Below, one piece after another: positions 21,724 through 34,058 of a stretch of DNA of 64,000 nucleotides. Under the pieces are notes generated by a model that was given only the letters and a program-made list of their open reading frames with translations, did not search any database and was not told the DNA's origin. Origin of the DNA: Enterobacter cloacae (GTDB lineage Bacteria; Pseudomonadota; Gammaproteobacteria; Enterobacterales; Enterobacteriaceae); assembly GCF_011078175.1 (NCBI RefSeq), contig NZ_JAALCJ010000009.1:1-64000 (forward strand), written 5' to 3'. Position 1 is the first letter of the stretch, and every line of letters starts with the position of its first letter. The position numbers and the translations under genes are program-made.

Positions 21724-22593
21724 ATGTCTGCCAGACATCCGGTTATTGCCGTTACGGGTTCGAGTGGGGCGGGAACCACTACCACCAGCCTCGCCTTCCG
21801 CAAGATCTTCGCCCAGCTGAATTTACGGGCGGCAGAGGTAGAGGGCGACAGCTTTCACCGCTACACGCGTCCGGAGATGGATATGGCCATCCGCAAGGCG
21901 CGCGATCTGGGTAAGCACATCAGCTACTTCGGCCCGGAGGCGAATGACTTCGGCCTGCTGGAGCAAACCTTCCGCGAATACGGGCAAAGCGGCACCGGAC
22001 AGTCCCGCAAGTATCTCCACACCTACGATGAAGCTGTGCCCTGGAATCAGGTCCCCGGCACGTTCACGCCCTGGCAGCCGCTGCCGGAACCGACTGACGT
22101 GCTGTTTTACGAAGGATTGCACGGCGGCGTGGTGACGCCTCAGCATGACGTGGCCCGCCATGTGGATTTGCTCGTGGGAGTGGTGCCGATTGTTAACCTG
22201 GAGTGGATCCAGAAGCTGACGCGTGACATGAGCGAACGCGGTCATTCGCGAGAGGCAGTAATGGACTCGGTGGTGCGCTCCATGGAAGATTACATCAACT
22301 TCCTGACGCCTCAGTTCTCCCGAACCCACATTAACTTCCAGCGCGTCCCCACCGTGGACACCTCCAACCCGTTCGCCGCAAAAAGCATCCCTTCCCTGGA
22401 CGAGAGCTTTGTGGTGATCCACTTCCGCAACCTGGATGGCATTGATTACCCCTGGCTGCTGGCGATGCTACAGGGTTCGTTTATTTCGCACATGAATACG
22501 TTAGTGGTGCCGGGCGGAAAAATGGGGCTGGCAATGGAGCTGATCATGACACCGCTGGTGCAGCGGCTAATGGAAGGAAAGCAGATCGCGTAA
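21724..22593 (+). CDS. prkB: Phosphoribulokinase-like protein PrkB
   Basis: P-loop kinase of 289 residues with the Walker A variant GSSGAGTTTTS near residue 12 and the phosphoribulokinase family segments EGDSFHRYTR and FYEGLHGG. There is no Calvin cycle context, so the physiological substrate is unclear. It ends the yheT-yheU-prkB operon and is followed by a BIME. Confidence 0.95.
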   Translation: MSARHPVIAVTGSSGAGTTTTSLAFRKIFAQLNLRAAEVEGDSFHRYTRPEMDMAIRKARDLGKHISYFGPEANDFGLLEQTFREYGQSGTGQSRKYLHTYDEAVPWNQVPGTFTPWQPLPEPTDVLFYEGLHGGVVTPQHDVARHVDLLVGVVPIVNLEWIQKLTRDMSERGHSREAVMDSVVRSMEDYINFLTPQFSRTHINFQRVPTVDTSNPFAAKSIPSLDESFVVIHFRNLDGIDYPWLLAMLQGSFISHMNTLVVPGGKMGLAMELIMTPLVQRLMEGKQIA

Positions 22594-22600
22594 CGCCTGT

Positions 22601-22673
22601 TGCCGGATGGCGCTTCGCTTATCCGGCCTACGTTCACGCAGTTGTAGGCCCGGTAAGCGCAGCGCCACCGGGC
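22601..22673. repeat. BIME: two REP palindromes in opposite orientation
   Basis: The first palindrome (22601-22631) contains GCCGGATGGCG ... TATCCGGCCTAC. The second (22644-22673) contains GTAGGCCCGGTAAGCG ... GCCACCGGGC. They lie between the convergent prkB and yhfA. Confidence 0.88.
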
Positions 22674-22679
22674 TTTGTT

Positions 22680-23084
22680 TTAAGCCTCGATCACTTCATA
22701 CGAATGGGTGATGTTTACCGCTTTCTCCAGCATCAACGCCACAGAGCAGTACTTCTCCGCAGAGAGATCTACCGCGCGGGACACCGCAGCATCTTTCAGC
22801 GCTTTACCGGTGACAACAAAGTGCAGGTTGATATGCGTAAACAGGCGTGGCGCCTCTCCGCGACGTTCTGACGTCAGCTTCACTTCACAATCGGTCACGT
22901 CATGGCGGCCTTTTTGCAGGATCGATACCACGTCGATCGCGCTGCATCCCCCTGCCGCCATCAGCACCATTTCCATTGGGCTTGGGGCTTTATCGCCGGA
23001 GTTGCCATCCATCAAAACCTGGTGCCCGGAAGCAGACTCGCCCAGGAACGTTAACCCTTCAACCCATTTCACACGCGCTTGCAT
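22680..23084 (-). CDS. yhfA: OsmC family protein YhfA
   Basis: OsmC/Ohr-fold protein of 134 residues. The two cysteines of this family are present, in AAGGCSAIDVV and AEKYCSVALML, which suggests a peroxide- or thiol-related activity; the true substrate is not established. I use the ATG at 23082-23084 (MQARVKWVEGLTFLG) rather than a GTG two codons upstream because it matches the E. coli length. It is divergent from crp. Confidence 0.94.
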   Translation of the reverse strand: MQARVKWVEGLTFLGESASGHQVLMDGNSGDKAPSPMEMVLMAAGGCSAIDVVSILQKGRHDVTDCEVKLTSERRGEAPRLFTHINLHFVVTGKALKDAAVSRAVDLSAEKYCSVALMLEKAVNITHSYEVIEA

Positions 23085-23394
23085 ATTCACTCACTCCAAC
23101 GTTGCATTTTTTATGACAGATTACGTGTACGTTACATTTCTCGCAACGGAAGGCGACCTGCATCATGCTGAAGCGAGACACCAGGAGACACGCGGCGAAA
23201 GCTATGCTAAAACACTCTGGATGCTACAGTAATACATTGACGTTACACATGTATGCAGAGGACATCAAACTTTACTGGCTGCGAAACGTTACGACAGCCG
23301 ACTTCCCAGGTATGGGTAAGAATTCGATTGCAACCCCAGAGTCCGGATGCATCTTATGACTCTGGTGACAGCTTATAACAGAGGATAACAGCGC
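23085..23394 (+). promoter_or_regulatory. yhfA-crp divergent region and long crp leader
   Basis: These 310 bases hold no convincing gene. Segments around GCGAAAGCTATGCTAAAAC (near 23194-23212) and GGATGCTACAGTAATACATT match the E. coli crp promoter region as I remember it. A -10 TATGCT at 23203-23208 would put the start near 23215 and leave a leader of about 180 nt. A 64-codon open frame inside (23165-23359) has no known relative and is probably not translated. Confidence 0.65.
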
Positions 23395-24027
23395 ATGGTG
23401 CTTGGCAAACCGCAAACAGACCCGACTCTCGAATGGTTCTTGTCTCATTGCCACATTCATAAGTACCCATCAAAGAGCACGCTGATTCACCAGGGTGAAA
23501 AAGCGGAAACGTTGTATTACATCGTTAAAGGCTCGGTGGCCGTGCTGATCAAAGATGAAGAAGGGAAAGAGATGATCCTTTCTTATCTGAACCAGGGCGA
23601 TTTTATCGGTGAACTGGGCCTGTTTGAAGAAGGCCAGGAACGTAGCGCCTGGGTTCGTGCAAAAACAGCATGTGAAGTGGCTGAAATTTCTTACAAGAAA
23701 TTCCGTCAGTTGATTCAGGTGAACCCTGACATCCTGATGCGCCTTTCTTCCCAGATGGCACGCCGTCTGCAAGTGACCTCTGAGAAGGTGGGTAACCTCG
23801 CTTTCCTGGACGTGACCGGTCGTATCGCGCAGACGCTGCTGAATCTGGCGAAACAGCCAGATGCAATGACCCACCCTGACGGTATGCAAATTAAAATTAC
23901 CCGTCAGGAAATCGGTCAGATCGTCGGCTGCTCCCGTGAAACAGTGGGCCGTATCCTGAAGATGCTGGAAGATCAGAACCTGATCTCTGCCCACGGTAAA
24001 ACCATCGTGGTCTACGGAACCCGTTAA
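23395..24027 (+). CDS. crp: cAMP receptor protein (catabolite activator)
   Basis: Global cAMP-dependent regulator. The 210-residue protein has the N-terminal cAMP-binding beta barrel (phosphate-binding [15 protein letters not shown]), the dimer helix and a C-terminal winged HTH with the recognition helix [13 protein letters not shown]. It is nearly identical to E. coli CRP; I noted a serine in place of alanine in [12 protein letters not shown]. It is monocistronic up to its terminator. Confidence 0.99.
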   Translation: MVLGKPQTDPTLEWFLSHCHIHKYPSKSTLIHQGEKAETLYYIVKGSVAVLIKDEEGKEMILSYLNQGDFIGELGLFEEGQERSAWVRAKTACEVAEISYKKFRQLIQVNPDILMRLSSQMARRLQVTSEKVGNLAFLDVTGRIAQTLLNLAKQPDAMTHPDGMQIKITRQEIGQIVGCSRETVGRILKMLEDQNLISAHGKTIVVYGTR

Positions 24028-24035
24028 TTTCGGTC

Positions 24036-24071
24036 AAACGGCGTGCCGCCGCAGGGTGGCACGCCGTTTTT
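24036..24071 (+). terminator. crp terminator
   Basis: A 12-bp stem AAACGGCGTGCC / GGCACGCCGTTT closes on a short GC-rich loop and runs into a T-tract. It ends about 14 nt before the yhfK start, so yhfK needs read-through or a promoter within crp. Confidence 0.9.
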
Positions 24072-24084
24072 GTCTCTACTTCCC

Positions 24085-27460
<3,376 letters not shown>

Positions 27461-27476
27461 ACAAGGCAACAGATAT

Positions 27477-28040
27477 TCAGCGATTAAGGAAATTGGCCAG
27501 CAGCGCGTGCCCCTGTTCGCTGAGAATGCTTTCCGGGTGGAACTGCACCCCTTCCAGATCGTACTCGCGATGGCGAATGCCCATGATCTCCTGCGTCTCG
27601 CTCCAGGCGGTGACCTCAAAGCAGGCCGGCAGGGTCGGCGGATCAATGATCAGAGAATGGTAGCGCGTCACGGTTAACGGATTGTTTAGCCCCAGGAATA
27701 CGCCCTCACCGTTGTGCGTGACCGGAGAGGTTTTGCCGTGCATGACTTTCGCGGCACGGACAATGGTCGCGCCAAAGACCTGCGCAATGGCCTGATGGCC
27801 CAGGCAGACGCCCAGAATCGGCAGTTTGCCCGCATAGTGGCGGATCGCCTCCAGCGAGATACCGGACTCCGACGGGGTACACGGCCCCGGCGAAATCACG
27901 ATTTTCTGGGGCGCCAGGGCGTTAATGTCAGCCAGCGCGATCTCATCGTTACGGCGGACAACCACCTCTGCCCCCAGCTCACAAAAATACTGGTAAAGGT
28001 TCCAGGTAAAGGAATCATAGTTATCAATCAGCAGAATCAT
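27477..28040 (-). CDS. pabA: Aminodeoxychorismate synthase component 2 (glutamine amidotransferase)
   Basis: PabA supplies ammonia to PabB for p-aminobenzoate and folate synthesis. The 187-residue class-I amidotransferase starts [19 protein letters not shown]. It has the catalytic cysteine in [11 protein letters not shown] and the His-Glu pair in [11 protein letters not shown]. It is 30 nt downstream of the fic-like gene on the same strand, as in E. coli, and upstream of argD's ARG boxes. Confidence 0.98.
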   Translation of the reverse strand: MILLIDNYDSFTWNLYQYFCELGAEVVVRRNDEIALADINALAPQKIVISPGPCTPSESGISLEAIRHYAGKLPILGVCLGHQAIAQVFGATIVRAAKVMHGKTSPVTHNGEGVFLGLNNPLTVTRYHSLIIDPPTLPACFEVTAWSETQEIMGIRHREYDLEGVQFHPESILSEQGHALLANFLNR

Positions 28041-28070
28041 GGCGGCTCCTGAAAAAATGGCCGCCCTATT

Positions 28071-28655
28071 TTACGCAGATTCCCGCGCTTCGCTCACAAC
28101 TTTGGCAAAGATGGCGTTCAGGGCGGTCAAATCGCCCATCGCCCCGCTCTGATTGGCAGATGCCCAGTCGTCCGGGTTGATACCCTGCCAGTTCAGGACG
28201 TAGCCCGCATGGATAGCCAGTTGTTCAAAGAAGATCCGCTGGGCCACGCCATTACCGCTCATAAACGGGTGTAGCATGTTGATTTCACAGTAGTAATGAC
28301 TAATCCTGTCTGTAAACTCCTCTTTCTCCAGGCCAACCAGATATTTATCGCTTTCCAGCGAAGCCATTAGCTCATTTCCCACCTTCTCGATGTATTCGAA
28401 ATGGCAAAAAGGAATATCACCCTTGGAAATATCGGCGGTGCGCAGTTCCCCCGCCCCTTTCATTTCGTTGCGGAATAAATGGCGGTGAATAAGGCACAGC
28501 TGGGGTAAACCCGGTGCAGATGGCCCCAGATCCAGCGTCTCGATATCGGGTTCAGCGGGACCCTTGCCTTTTTCAAGGAGGCAACTGGCCTGAAAATTGA
28601 CGTTACGTTGTTGCTCCCAGAGACGGGATTTTTGCTTGTCGGTGAGTTTTTTCAC
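28071..28655 (-). CDS. YhfG-Fic fusion: antitoxin N-terminus joined to a degenerate Fic domain
   Basis: In E. coli, yhfG (55 residues, antitoxin) and fic (200 residues, AMP-transferase fold) are separate adjacent genes. Here one 194-residue frame starts at GTG 28653-28655 behind an AGGGAGG site. It opens with YhfG sequence (KKLTDKQKSRLWEQQRN ... FQASCLLE, residues 2-28) and passes through a short linker (29-47). From GLPQLCLIHRHLF it continues as Fic to the normal C-terminus. YhfG's inhibitory pattern SxxxE is kept (S24, E28), but the next residue is K instead of G/N. The Fic motif reads HPFMSGNGVAQR (129-140): Ser replaces the metal-binding Asp/Glu and Val the first Arg, and the upstream WAG motif has become GAG. 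The fusion removes about the last half of YhfG and the first ~47 residues of Fic. It may be an inactive remnant or a new self-inhibited form. Confidence 0.85.
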   Translation of the reverse strand: MKKLTDKQKSRLWEQQRNVNFQASCLLEKGKGPAEPDIETLDLGPSAPGLPQLCLIHRHLFRNEMKGAGELRTADISKGDIPFCHFEYIEKVGNELMASLESDKYLVGLEKEEFTDRISHYYCEINMLHPFMSGNGVAQRIFFEQLAIHAGYVLNWQGINPDDWASANQSGAMGDLTALNAIFAKVVSEARESA

Positions 28656-28730
28656 TTAACGCCTCCCTGAATAGTCCGTTTGCCACAAGTATAAGCAGCA
28701 AAACGCGCTTTCGCCGGGAGGGCGGAAAGA

Positions 28731-28751
28731 CACGGGCAAGATATGCCCGTG
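28731..28751 (-). terminator. Hairpin after ppiA
   Basis: An 8-bp stem CACGGGCA / TGCCCGTG lies 11 nt past the ppiA stop. On the minus strand it is followed by TCTTTCC, so it is a weak terminator at best and may let transcription continue into the yhfG-fic fusion. Confidence 0.55.
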
Positions 28752-28762
28752 TGAGGGAACGA

Positions 28763-29344
<582 letters not shown>

Positions 29345-29411
29345 TTAACAAAGCGCAGTATAAAAAGCGAATGGCTTGATTCTAAAGAGCAGTATGAACT
29401 CAGACCAGCCT

Positions 29412-29426
29412 TTTACCTAATTTTAC
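29412..29426 (-). promoter_or_regulatory. CpxR box ahead of ppiA
   Basis: On the minus strand the sequence is GTAAA-ATTAG-GTAAA, an exact match to the CpxR consensus GTAAA-N5-GTAAA, ending 76 nt upstream of the ppiA ATG. ppiA is an established Cpx regulon member in E. coli. Confidence 0.82.
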
Positions 29427-29474
29427 CAAATTGAAACAATTATTACCGCGCAAACGATTGTTCGCCCCACAACG

Positions 29475-29496
29475 AAATGTGATCTGCATCACGTTA
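29475..29496. promoter_or_regulatory. CRP site between ppiA and tsgA
   Basis: AAATGTGATCTGCATCACGTTA has the core TGTGA-N6-TCACG, nine of ten core bases. It lies 140 nt from ppiA and 118 nt from tsgA; ppiA is known to respond to cAMP-CRP in E. coli. Confidence 0.75.
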
Positions 29497-29613
29497 AAAC
29501 CTGCAATTACGCTCAAATTTTTCTTAAAAGATTTAATTAGATCACTTTCGCGACTAAAATCTGCCCGCTCAAACGCAGTCATTGCGTTTTTCTTTACATT
29601 TAACAGGCCAGAC

Positions 29614-30798
29614 ATGACTAACAGCAATCGCATCAAGCTCACATGGATCAGCTTCTTCTCTTACGCCCTGACCGGCGCGTTGGTGATCGTCACCGGGATG
29701 GTGATGGGAAATATCGCAGACTACTTCCAGCTGCCCGTTTCCAGCATGAGCAACACCTTTACCTTCCTGAACGCGGGGATCCTGATCTCTATTTTCCTGA
29801 ATGCCTGGCTGATGGAAATCGTGCCGCTGAAAACCCAGCTGCGGTTCGGCTTCGTGCTGATGGTTGCCGCCGTGGCGGGCCTGATGCTGAGCCATAGTAT
29901 CGCCCTCTTCTCTGCCGCCATGTTCGTACTGGGTCTGGTGAGCGGGATCACCATGTCGATCGGTACGTTCCTGATCACCCATATGTATGAAGGCCGCCAG
30001 CGCGGCGCGCGCCTGCTGTTCACCGACTCCTTCTTCAGTATGGCCGGGATGATTTTCCCGATGGTCGCCGCGTATCTTCTGGCGCGCAGCATTGAATGGT
30101 ACTGGGTGTATGCCTGTATTGGTCTGGTTTATGTTGCGATCTTTATCCTCACCTTCGGCTGCGAGTTCCCTGTGCTGGGCAAAAAAGCGCAGACTACGTC
30201 CGAACCAGTTGCGAAAGAAAAATGGGGTATCGGCGTACTGTTCCTCTCCATCGCCGCGCTGTGTTACATCCTCGGCCAGCTGGGCTTTATCTCCTGGGTT
30301 CCGGAATACGCAAAAGGTTTGGGCATGAGCCTGAACGACGCGGGTAAACTGGTGAGTGATTTCTGGATGTCTTACATGTTTGGCATGTGGGCGTTTAGCT
30401 TTATCCTGCGCTTCTTCGACCTGCAACGTATTCTGACCGTCCTGGCGGGTCTGGCAACCGTACTGATGTATCTGTTCATCAACGGTTCCCCGGAACATAT
30501 GCCGTGGTTCATCCTGACCCTCGGCTTCTTCTCCAGCGCGATTTATACCTCGATCATCACCCTTGGCTCACTCCAGACCAAAGTGGCCTCGCCAAAGCTG
30601 GTGAACTTCGTGCTGACCTGCGGCACTATCGGCACCATGCTGACCTTCGTGGTCACGGGCCCGATTGTTGCGCACAGCGGCCCGCTGGCGGCGCTTCATA
30701 CCGCTAACGGTCTTTACGCCGTCGTGTTCATCATGTGCTTCGTGCTGGGCTTTGTCACCCGTCACCGCCAGCACAACCCGGTAACCGCTACCCACTAA
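29614..30798 (+). CDS. tsgA: TsgA, major facilitator superfamily membrane protein
   Basis: MFS transporter of 394 residues with about twelve hydrophobic helices and a central loop near [21 protein letters not shown]. The transported substrate is not known; the E. coli and Salmonella homologues are linked to tellurite/selenite sensitivity and glucose repression. The ATG at 29614 ([15 protein letters not shown]) matches the E. coli start; 61 codons of upstream frame are rejected. It sits upstream of nirB as in E. coli. Confidence 0.94.
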   Translation: MTNSNRIKLTWISFFSYALTGALVIVTGMVMGNIADYFQLPVSSMSNTFTFLNAGILISIFLNAWLMEIVPLKTQLRFGFVLMVAAVAGLMLSHSIALFSAAMFVLGLVSGITMSIGTFLITHMYEGRQRGARLLFTDSFFSMAGMIFPMVAAYLLARSIEWYWVYACIGLVYVAIFILTFGCEFPVLGKKAQTTSEPVAKEKWGIGVLFLSIAALCYILGQLGFISWVPEYAKGLGMSLNDAGKLVSDFWMSYMFGMWAFSFILRFFDLQRILTVLAGLATVLMYLFINGSPEHMPWFILTLGFFSSAIYTSIITLGSLQTKVASPKLVNFVLTCGTIGTMLTFVVTGPIVAHSGPLAALHTANGLYAVVFIMCFVLGFVTRHRQHNPVTATH

Positions 30799-30805
30799 TC
30801 GCCGT

Positions 30806-30836
30806 AACCCCTTTACCTGGTGTAAAGGGGTTTTTA
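30806..30836 (+). terminator. tsgA terminator
   Basis: Stem AACCCCTTTAC / GTAAAGGGGTT, loop of five bases, followed by a T-run, 7 nt after the tsgA stop. Confidence 0.92.
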
Positions 30837-30957
30837 CCCTTCTCCTCCGCCCAGCCCGCCGATTCGCAAAAACCCCATAAAATTTGTGCAAAAAACAACC
30901 AAGCACAAAAATCGAACAATATCCGCCACTTATAAAAAACCTGACAAATCATAGATA

Positions 30958-30973
30958 TACCCCCTAAGGGGTA
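30958..30973. promoter_or_regulatory. NarL/NarP 7-2-7 site of the nirB promoter
   Basis: TACCCCC-TA-AGGGGTA is an inverted heptamer pair with 2-bp spacing, differing at one base from two perfect heptamers. Its centre is 28 bp upstream of the FNR site centre, the same as the -69.5 / -41.5 arrangement in E. coli. Confidence 0.85.
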
Positions 30974-30986
30974 GGTGAAGGCGTAT

Positions 30987-31000
30987 TTGATTTGCATCAA
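30987..31000. promoter_or_regulatory. FNR site of the nirB promoter
   Basis: TTGATTTGCATCAA matches the FNR consensus TTGAT-N4-ATCAA exactly. With FNR at -41.5 the transcription start would be near 31035, about 24 nt before nirB. This is a class II anaerobic promoter. Confidence 0.93.
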
Positions 31001-31058
31001 TAAGTGCCCCTGCTGAATCGTTAAGGTAGGCAGTAATAGAAAAGAAATCGAGGCAAAA

Positions 31059-33602
31059 ATGAGCAAAGTCAGACTCGCTATCATCGGTAACGGCATGGTC
31101 GGCCACCGCTTTATTGAGGATCTTCTCGATAAAGCCGATGCTGAGCAGTTCGATATTACCGTGTTCTGTGAAGAACCCCGCAAGGCGTACGACCGTGTGC
31201 ACCTGTCTTCCTACTTCTCTCACCATACCGCCGAAGAGCTCTCTCTGGTGCGTGAAGGGTTCTACGAGAAGCATGGCGTAAAAGTGCTTGTAGGCGAACG
31301 CGCTATCACCATCAACCGTCAGGAGAAAGTGATCCACTCCAGCGCCGGACGTACGGTTTTTTACGATAAGCTGATCATGGCGACGGGCTCGTATCCGTGG
31401 ATCCCGCCTATTAAAGGTTCGGAAACCCAGGATTGCTTCGTTTACCGTACCATTGAAGACCTTAACGCTATTGAATCCTGCGCACGTCGAAGCAAACGCG
31501 GTGCAGTTGTCGGCGGCGGTCTGCTGGGTCTGGAAGCGGCAGGCGCACTGAAAAACCTCGGCGTTGAAACCCACGTCATCGAATTTGCCCCGATGCTGAT
31601 GGCTGAACAGCTGGACCACATGGGTGGCGACCAGCTACGCCGTAAAATCGAAAGCATGGGCGTGAAGGTTCACACCAGCAAGAACACCAAAGAGATCGTA
31701 CAGGAAGGCACCGAAGCGCGAAAAACCATGCGCTTTGCCGACGGCAGCGAGCTTGAAGTGGACTTCATTGTCTTCTCCACCGGTATTCGCCCGCGCGACA
31801 AGCTGGCCACCCAGTGCGGTCTGGCCGTTGCGCAGCGCGGCGGGATCATCATTAACGATACCTGCCAGACCTCCGATCCGGATATCTACGCCATCGGCGA
31901 GTGCGCCAGCTGGAATAACCGCGTCTACGGTCTGGTGGCGCCGGGGTACAAAATGGCGCAGGTCGCCGTTGACCATATCCTCGGCAGCGAAAACGCCTTT
32001 ACCGGTGCAGACATGAGCGCCAAGCTGAAGCTGCTCGGCGTGGACGTGGGCGGTATTGGCGATGCGCATGGCCGCACCCCGAACTCCCGCAGCTATGTTT
32101 ATCTGGACGAAAGCAAAGAAGTCTACAAACGTCTTATCGTCAGCCAGGACAACAAAACGCTGCTCGGTGCGGTGCTGGTGGGCGATACCAGCGACTTCGG
32201 TAACCTGCTCCAGCTGGTGCTGAACGCCATCGAGCTGCCGGAAAACCCGGACGCGCTGATCCTGCCAGCGCACGCCTCCAGCGGTAAGCCGTCCATCGGC
32301 GTGGATAAACTGCCGGACAGCGCGCAAATCTGCTCCTGCTTCGACGTGACCAAAGGCATGCTGATCTCCGCCATCAACAAAGGCTGCCACACCGTTGCGG
32401 CGCTGAAGGCGGAAACCAAAGCCGGGACCGGCTGCGGCGGCTGTATTCCTCTGGTCACCCAGGTGCTGAATGCAGAGCTGGCAAAACAGGGCATCGAAGT
32501 GAATAACAACCTGTGCGAGCATTTCGCTTACTCTCGCCAGGAGCTGTACCACCTGATCCGCGTGGAAGGCATTAAGTCTTTCGACGAACTGCTGGAGAAA
32601 CATGGTCAGGGCTACGGCTGTGAAGTCTGTAAACCGACCGTTGGTTCCCTGCTGGCATCCTGCTGGAACGAATATGTGCTCAAACCAGAGCACACCCCGC
32701 TTCAGGACACCAACGATAACTTCCTGGCCAATATTCAGAAAGACGGAACCTACTCAGTGATCCCGCGCTCTGCCGGAGGGGAAATTACCCCGGAAGGGCT
32801 GGTCGCCGTGGGCCGTATCGCCCGCGAGTTTAACCTGTATACCAAGATCACCGGCTCCCAGCGTATCGGCCTGTTTGGTGCGCAGAAAGATGACCTGCCG
32901 GAGATCTGGCGTCAGTTGATTGAAGCAGGCTTCGAAACCGGCCACGCGTACGCCAAGGCGCTGCGTATGGCGAAAACCTGCGTAGGCAGCACCTGGTGCC
33001 GCTACGGCGTAGGCGACAGCGTGGGCTTCGGCGTAGAGCTGGAAAACCGCTACAAAGGCATCCGTACTCCGCACAAAATGAAGTTCGGCGTCTCAGGCTG
33101 TACCCGTGAATGTGCAGAAGCGCAGGGTAAAGATGTGGGTATCATCGCTACCGAAAAAGGCTGGAACCTCTACGTCTGTGGTAACGGTGGGATGAAACCT
33201 CGCCATGCCGATCTGCTGGCGGCGGATCTCGATCGCGATACGCTGATCAAATATCTCGACCGCTTCATGATGTTCTACATTCGTACCGCCGATAAGCTGA
33301 CCCGTACCGCGTCCTGGCTGGATAATCTGGAAGGCGGTATCGACTACCTGAAGTCGGTCATTATTGACGACAAGCTGGGTCTGAATGAACAACTGGAATC
33401 AGAGATGACTCGCCTGCGCGAGGCGGTGATCTGCGAGTGGACCGAAACCGTGAACACGCCAGCGGCGCAGACGCGCTTCAAACACTTTATCAACAGCACC
33501 CAGCGCGATCCGAACGTGCAGGTGGTGCCGGAGCGCGAACAGCATCGTCCAGCGACCCCGTATGAACGTATTCCGGTAATGCTGGTGGAGGAAAACGCAT
33601 GA
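31059..33602 (+). CDS. nirB: NADH-dependent nitrite reductase, large subunit
   Basis: NirB reduces nitrite to ammonia in the cytoplasm with NADH. The 847-residue protein has an N-terminal FAD/NAD domain (IIGNGMVGHRFIEDLL; second Rossmann GAVVGGGLLGLEAAG near 146). A BFD-like [2Fe-2S] region follows (ICSCFDVTKG ... GTGCGGCIP). The C-terminal sulfite/nitrite reductase domain has the siroheme/4Fe-4S cysteines in CVGSTWCRYG and GCTRECAEA. It overlaps nirD by four bases and is controlled by the FNR/NarL promoter. Confidence 0.98.
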   Translation: MSKVRLAIIGNGMVGHRFIEDLLDKADAEQFDITVFCEEPRKAYDRVHLSSYFSHHTAEELSLVREGFYEKHGVKVLVGERAITINRQEKVIHSSAGRTVFYDKLIMATGSYPWIPPIKGSETQDCFVYRTIEDLNAIESCARRSKRGAVVGGGLLGLEAAGALKNLGVETHVIEFAPMLMAEQLDHMGGDQLRRKIESMGVKVHTSKNTKEIVQEGTEARKTMRFADGSELEVDFIVFSTGIRPRDKLATQCGLAVAQRGGIIINDTCQTSDPDIYAIGECASWNNRVYGLVAPGYKMAQVAVDHILGSENAFTGADMSAKLKLLGVDVGGIGDAHGRTPNSRSYVYLDESKEVYKRLIVSQDNKTLLGAVLVGDTSDFGNLLQLVLNAIELPENPDALILPAHASSGKPSIGVDKLPDSAQICSCFDVTKGMLISAINKGCHTVAALKAETKAGTGCGGCIPLVTQVLNAELAKQGIEVNNNLCEHFAYSRQELYHLIRVEGIKSFDELLEKHGQGYGCEVCKPTVGSLLASCWNEYVLKPEHTPLQDTNDNFLANIQKDGTYSVIPRSAGGEITPEGLVAVGRIAREFNLYTKITGSQRIGLFGAQKDDLPEIWRQLIEAGFETGHAYAKALRMAKTCVGSTWCRYGVGDSVGFGVELENRYKGIRTPHKMKFGVSGCTRECAEAQGKDVGIIATEKGWNLYVCGNGGMKPRHADLLAADLDRDTLIKYLDRFMMFYIRTADKLTRTASWLDNLEGGIDYLKSVIIDDKLGLNEQLESEMTRLREAVICEWTETVNTPAAQTRFKHFINSTQRDPNVQVVPEREQHRPATPYERIPVMLVEENA

Positions 33603-33925
33603 GCCAGTGGGTAAACATCTGCAATATTAACGACATTCTGCCAGCAACCGGCGTCTGTGCTCTGCTGGGTGACGAGCAGGTGGCGATTTTCCGCCCTCGC
33701 CACGATGAACAGGTCTTTGCCATCAGCAATATCGACCCGTTCTTCGAGGCCAGCGTGCTCTCCCGTGGACTGATTGCGGAGCATCAGGGCGAGCTGTGGG
33801 TTGCCAGCCCGTTGAAAAAGCAGCGTTTCCGCTTAACCGACGGGCGCTGCATGGAAGATGAGAGCTTCTCGGTCAAACACTACGACGTCCGCGTGAAGGA
33901 TGGCGAGGTGCAGCTCAAAGCGTAA
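33599..33925 (+). CDS. nirD: Nitrite reductase small subunit
   Basis: NirD is the Rieske-fold small subunit of NirBD. The 108-residue protein (MSQWVNICNINDILPATGVC) has the length and fold region of the family but, as usual for enterobacterial NirD, lacks the CxH/CxxH cluster ligands of true Rieske proteins. It begins inside nirB (ATGA). In E. coli nirC comes next; here no gene follows until cysG. Confidence 0.97.
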   Translation: MSQWVNICNINDILPATGVCALLGDEQVAIFRPRHDEQVFAISNIDPFFEASVLSRGLIAEHQGELWVASPLKKQRFRLTDGRCMEDESFSVKHYDVRVKDGEVQLKA

Positions 33926-34058
33926 CCCCCCGCCTTTTCAATAGGAAAGGCTTATGACCCCTTATGGGTAACGGCAGGAAAACCGTATGTTCTGTACGAT
34001 TCCTGCTGTTATCCTGACGTCAATTCTTTCCCCGCCATGAATGCTGTGAGGTAACGTC
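33926..34058. other. nirD-cysG gap with hairpins; nirC absent
   Basis: Only 133 nt separate nirD from cysG, too short for the nitrite channel gene nirC that sits here in E. coli (about 268 codons). I see no NirC remnant in any frame. Two imperfect palindromes are present: GCCTTT..AAAGGC (near 33931-33951) and GCAGGA..TCCTGC (near 33972-34002), neither with a good T-run. A promoter for cysG may lie here but I cannot place it. Confidence 0.7.

Noticed and set aside
23165..23359. A 64-codon frame in the crp leader
   Set aside because: The region corresponds to the non-coding crp promoter and leader in E. coli and the peptide has no recognisable relative.
29569..30498. A 309-codon hydrophilic frame antisense to tsgA
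   Set aside because: It is the complement of an MFS membrane protein with twelve helices; no independent evidence.
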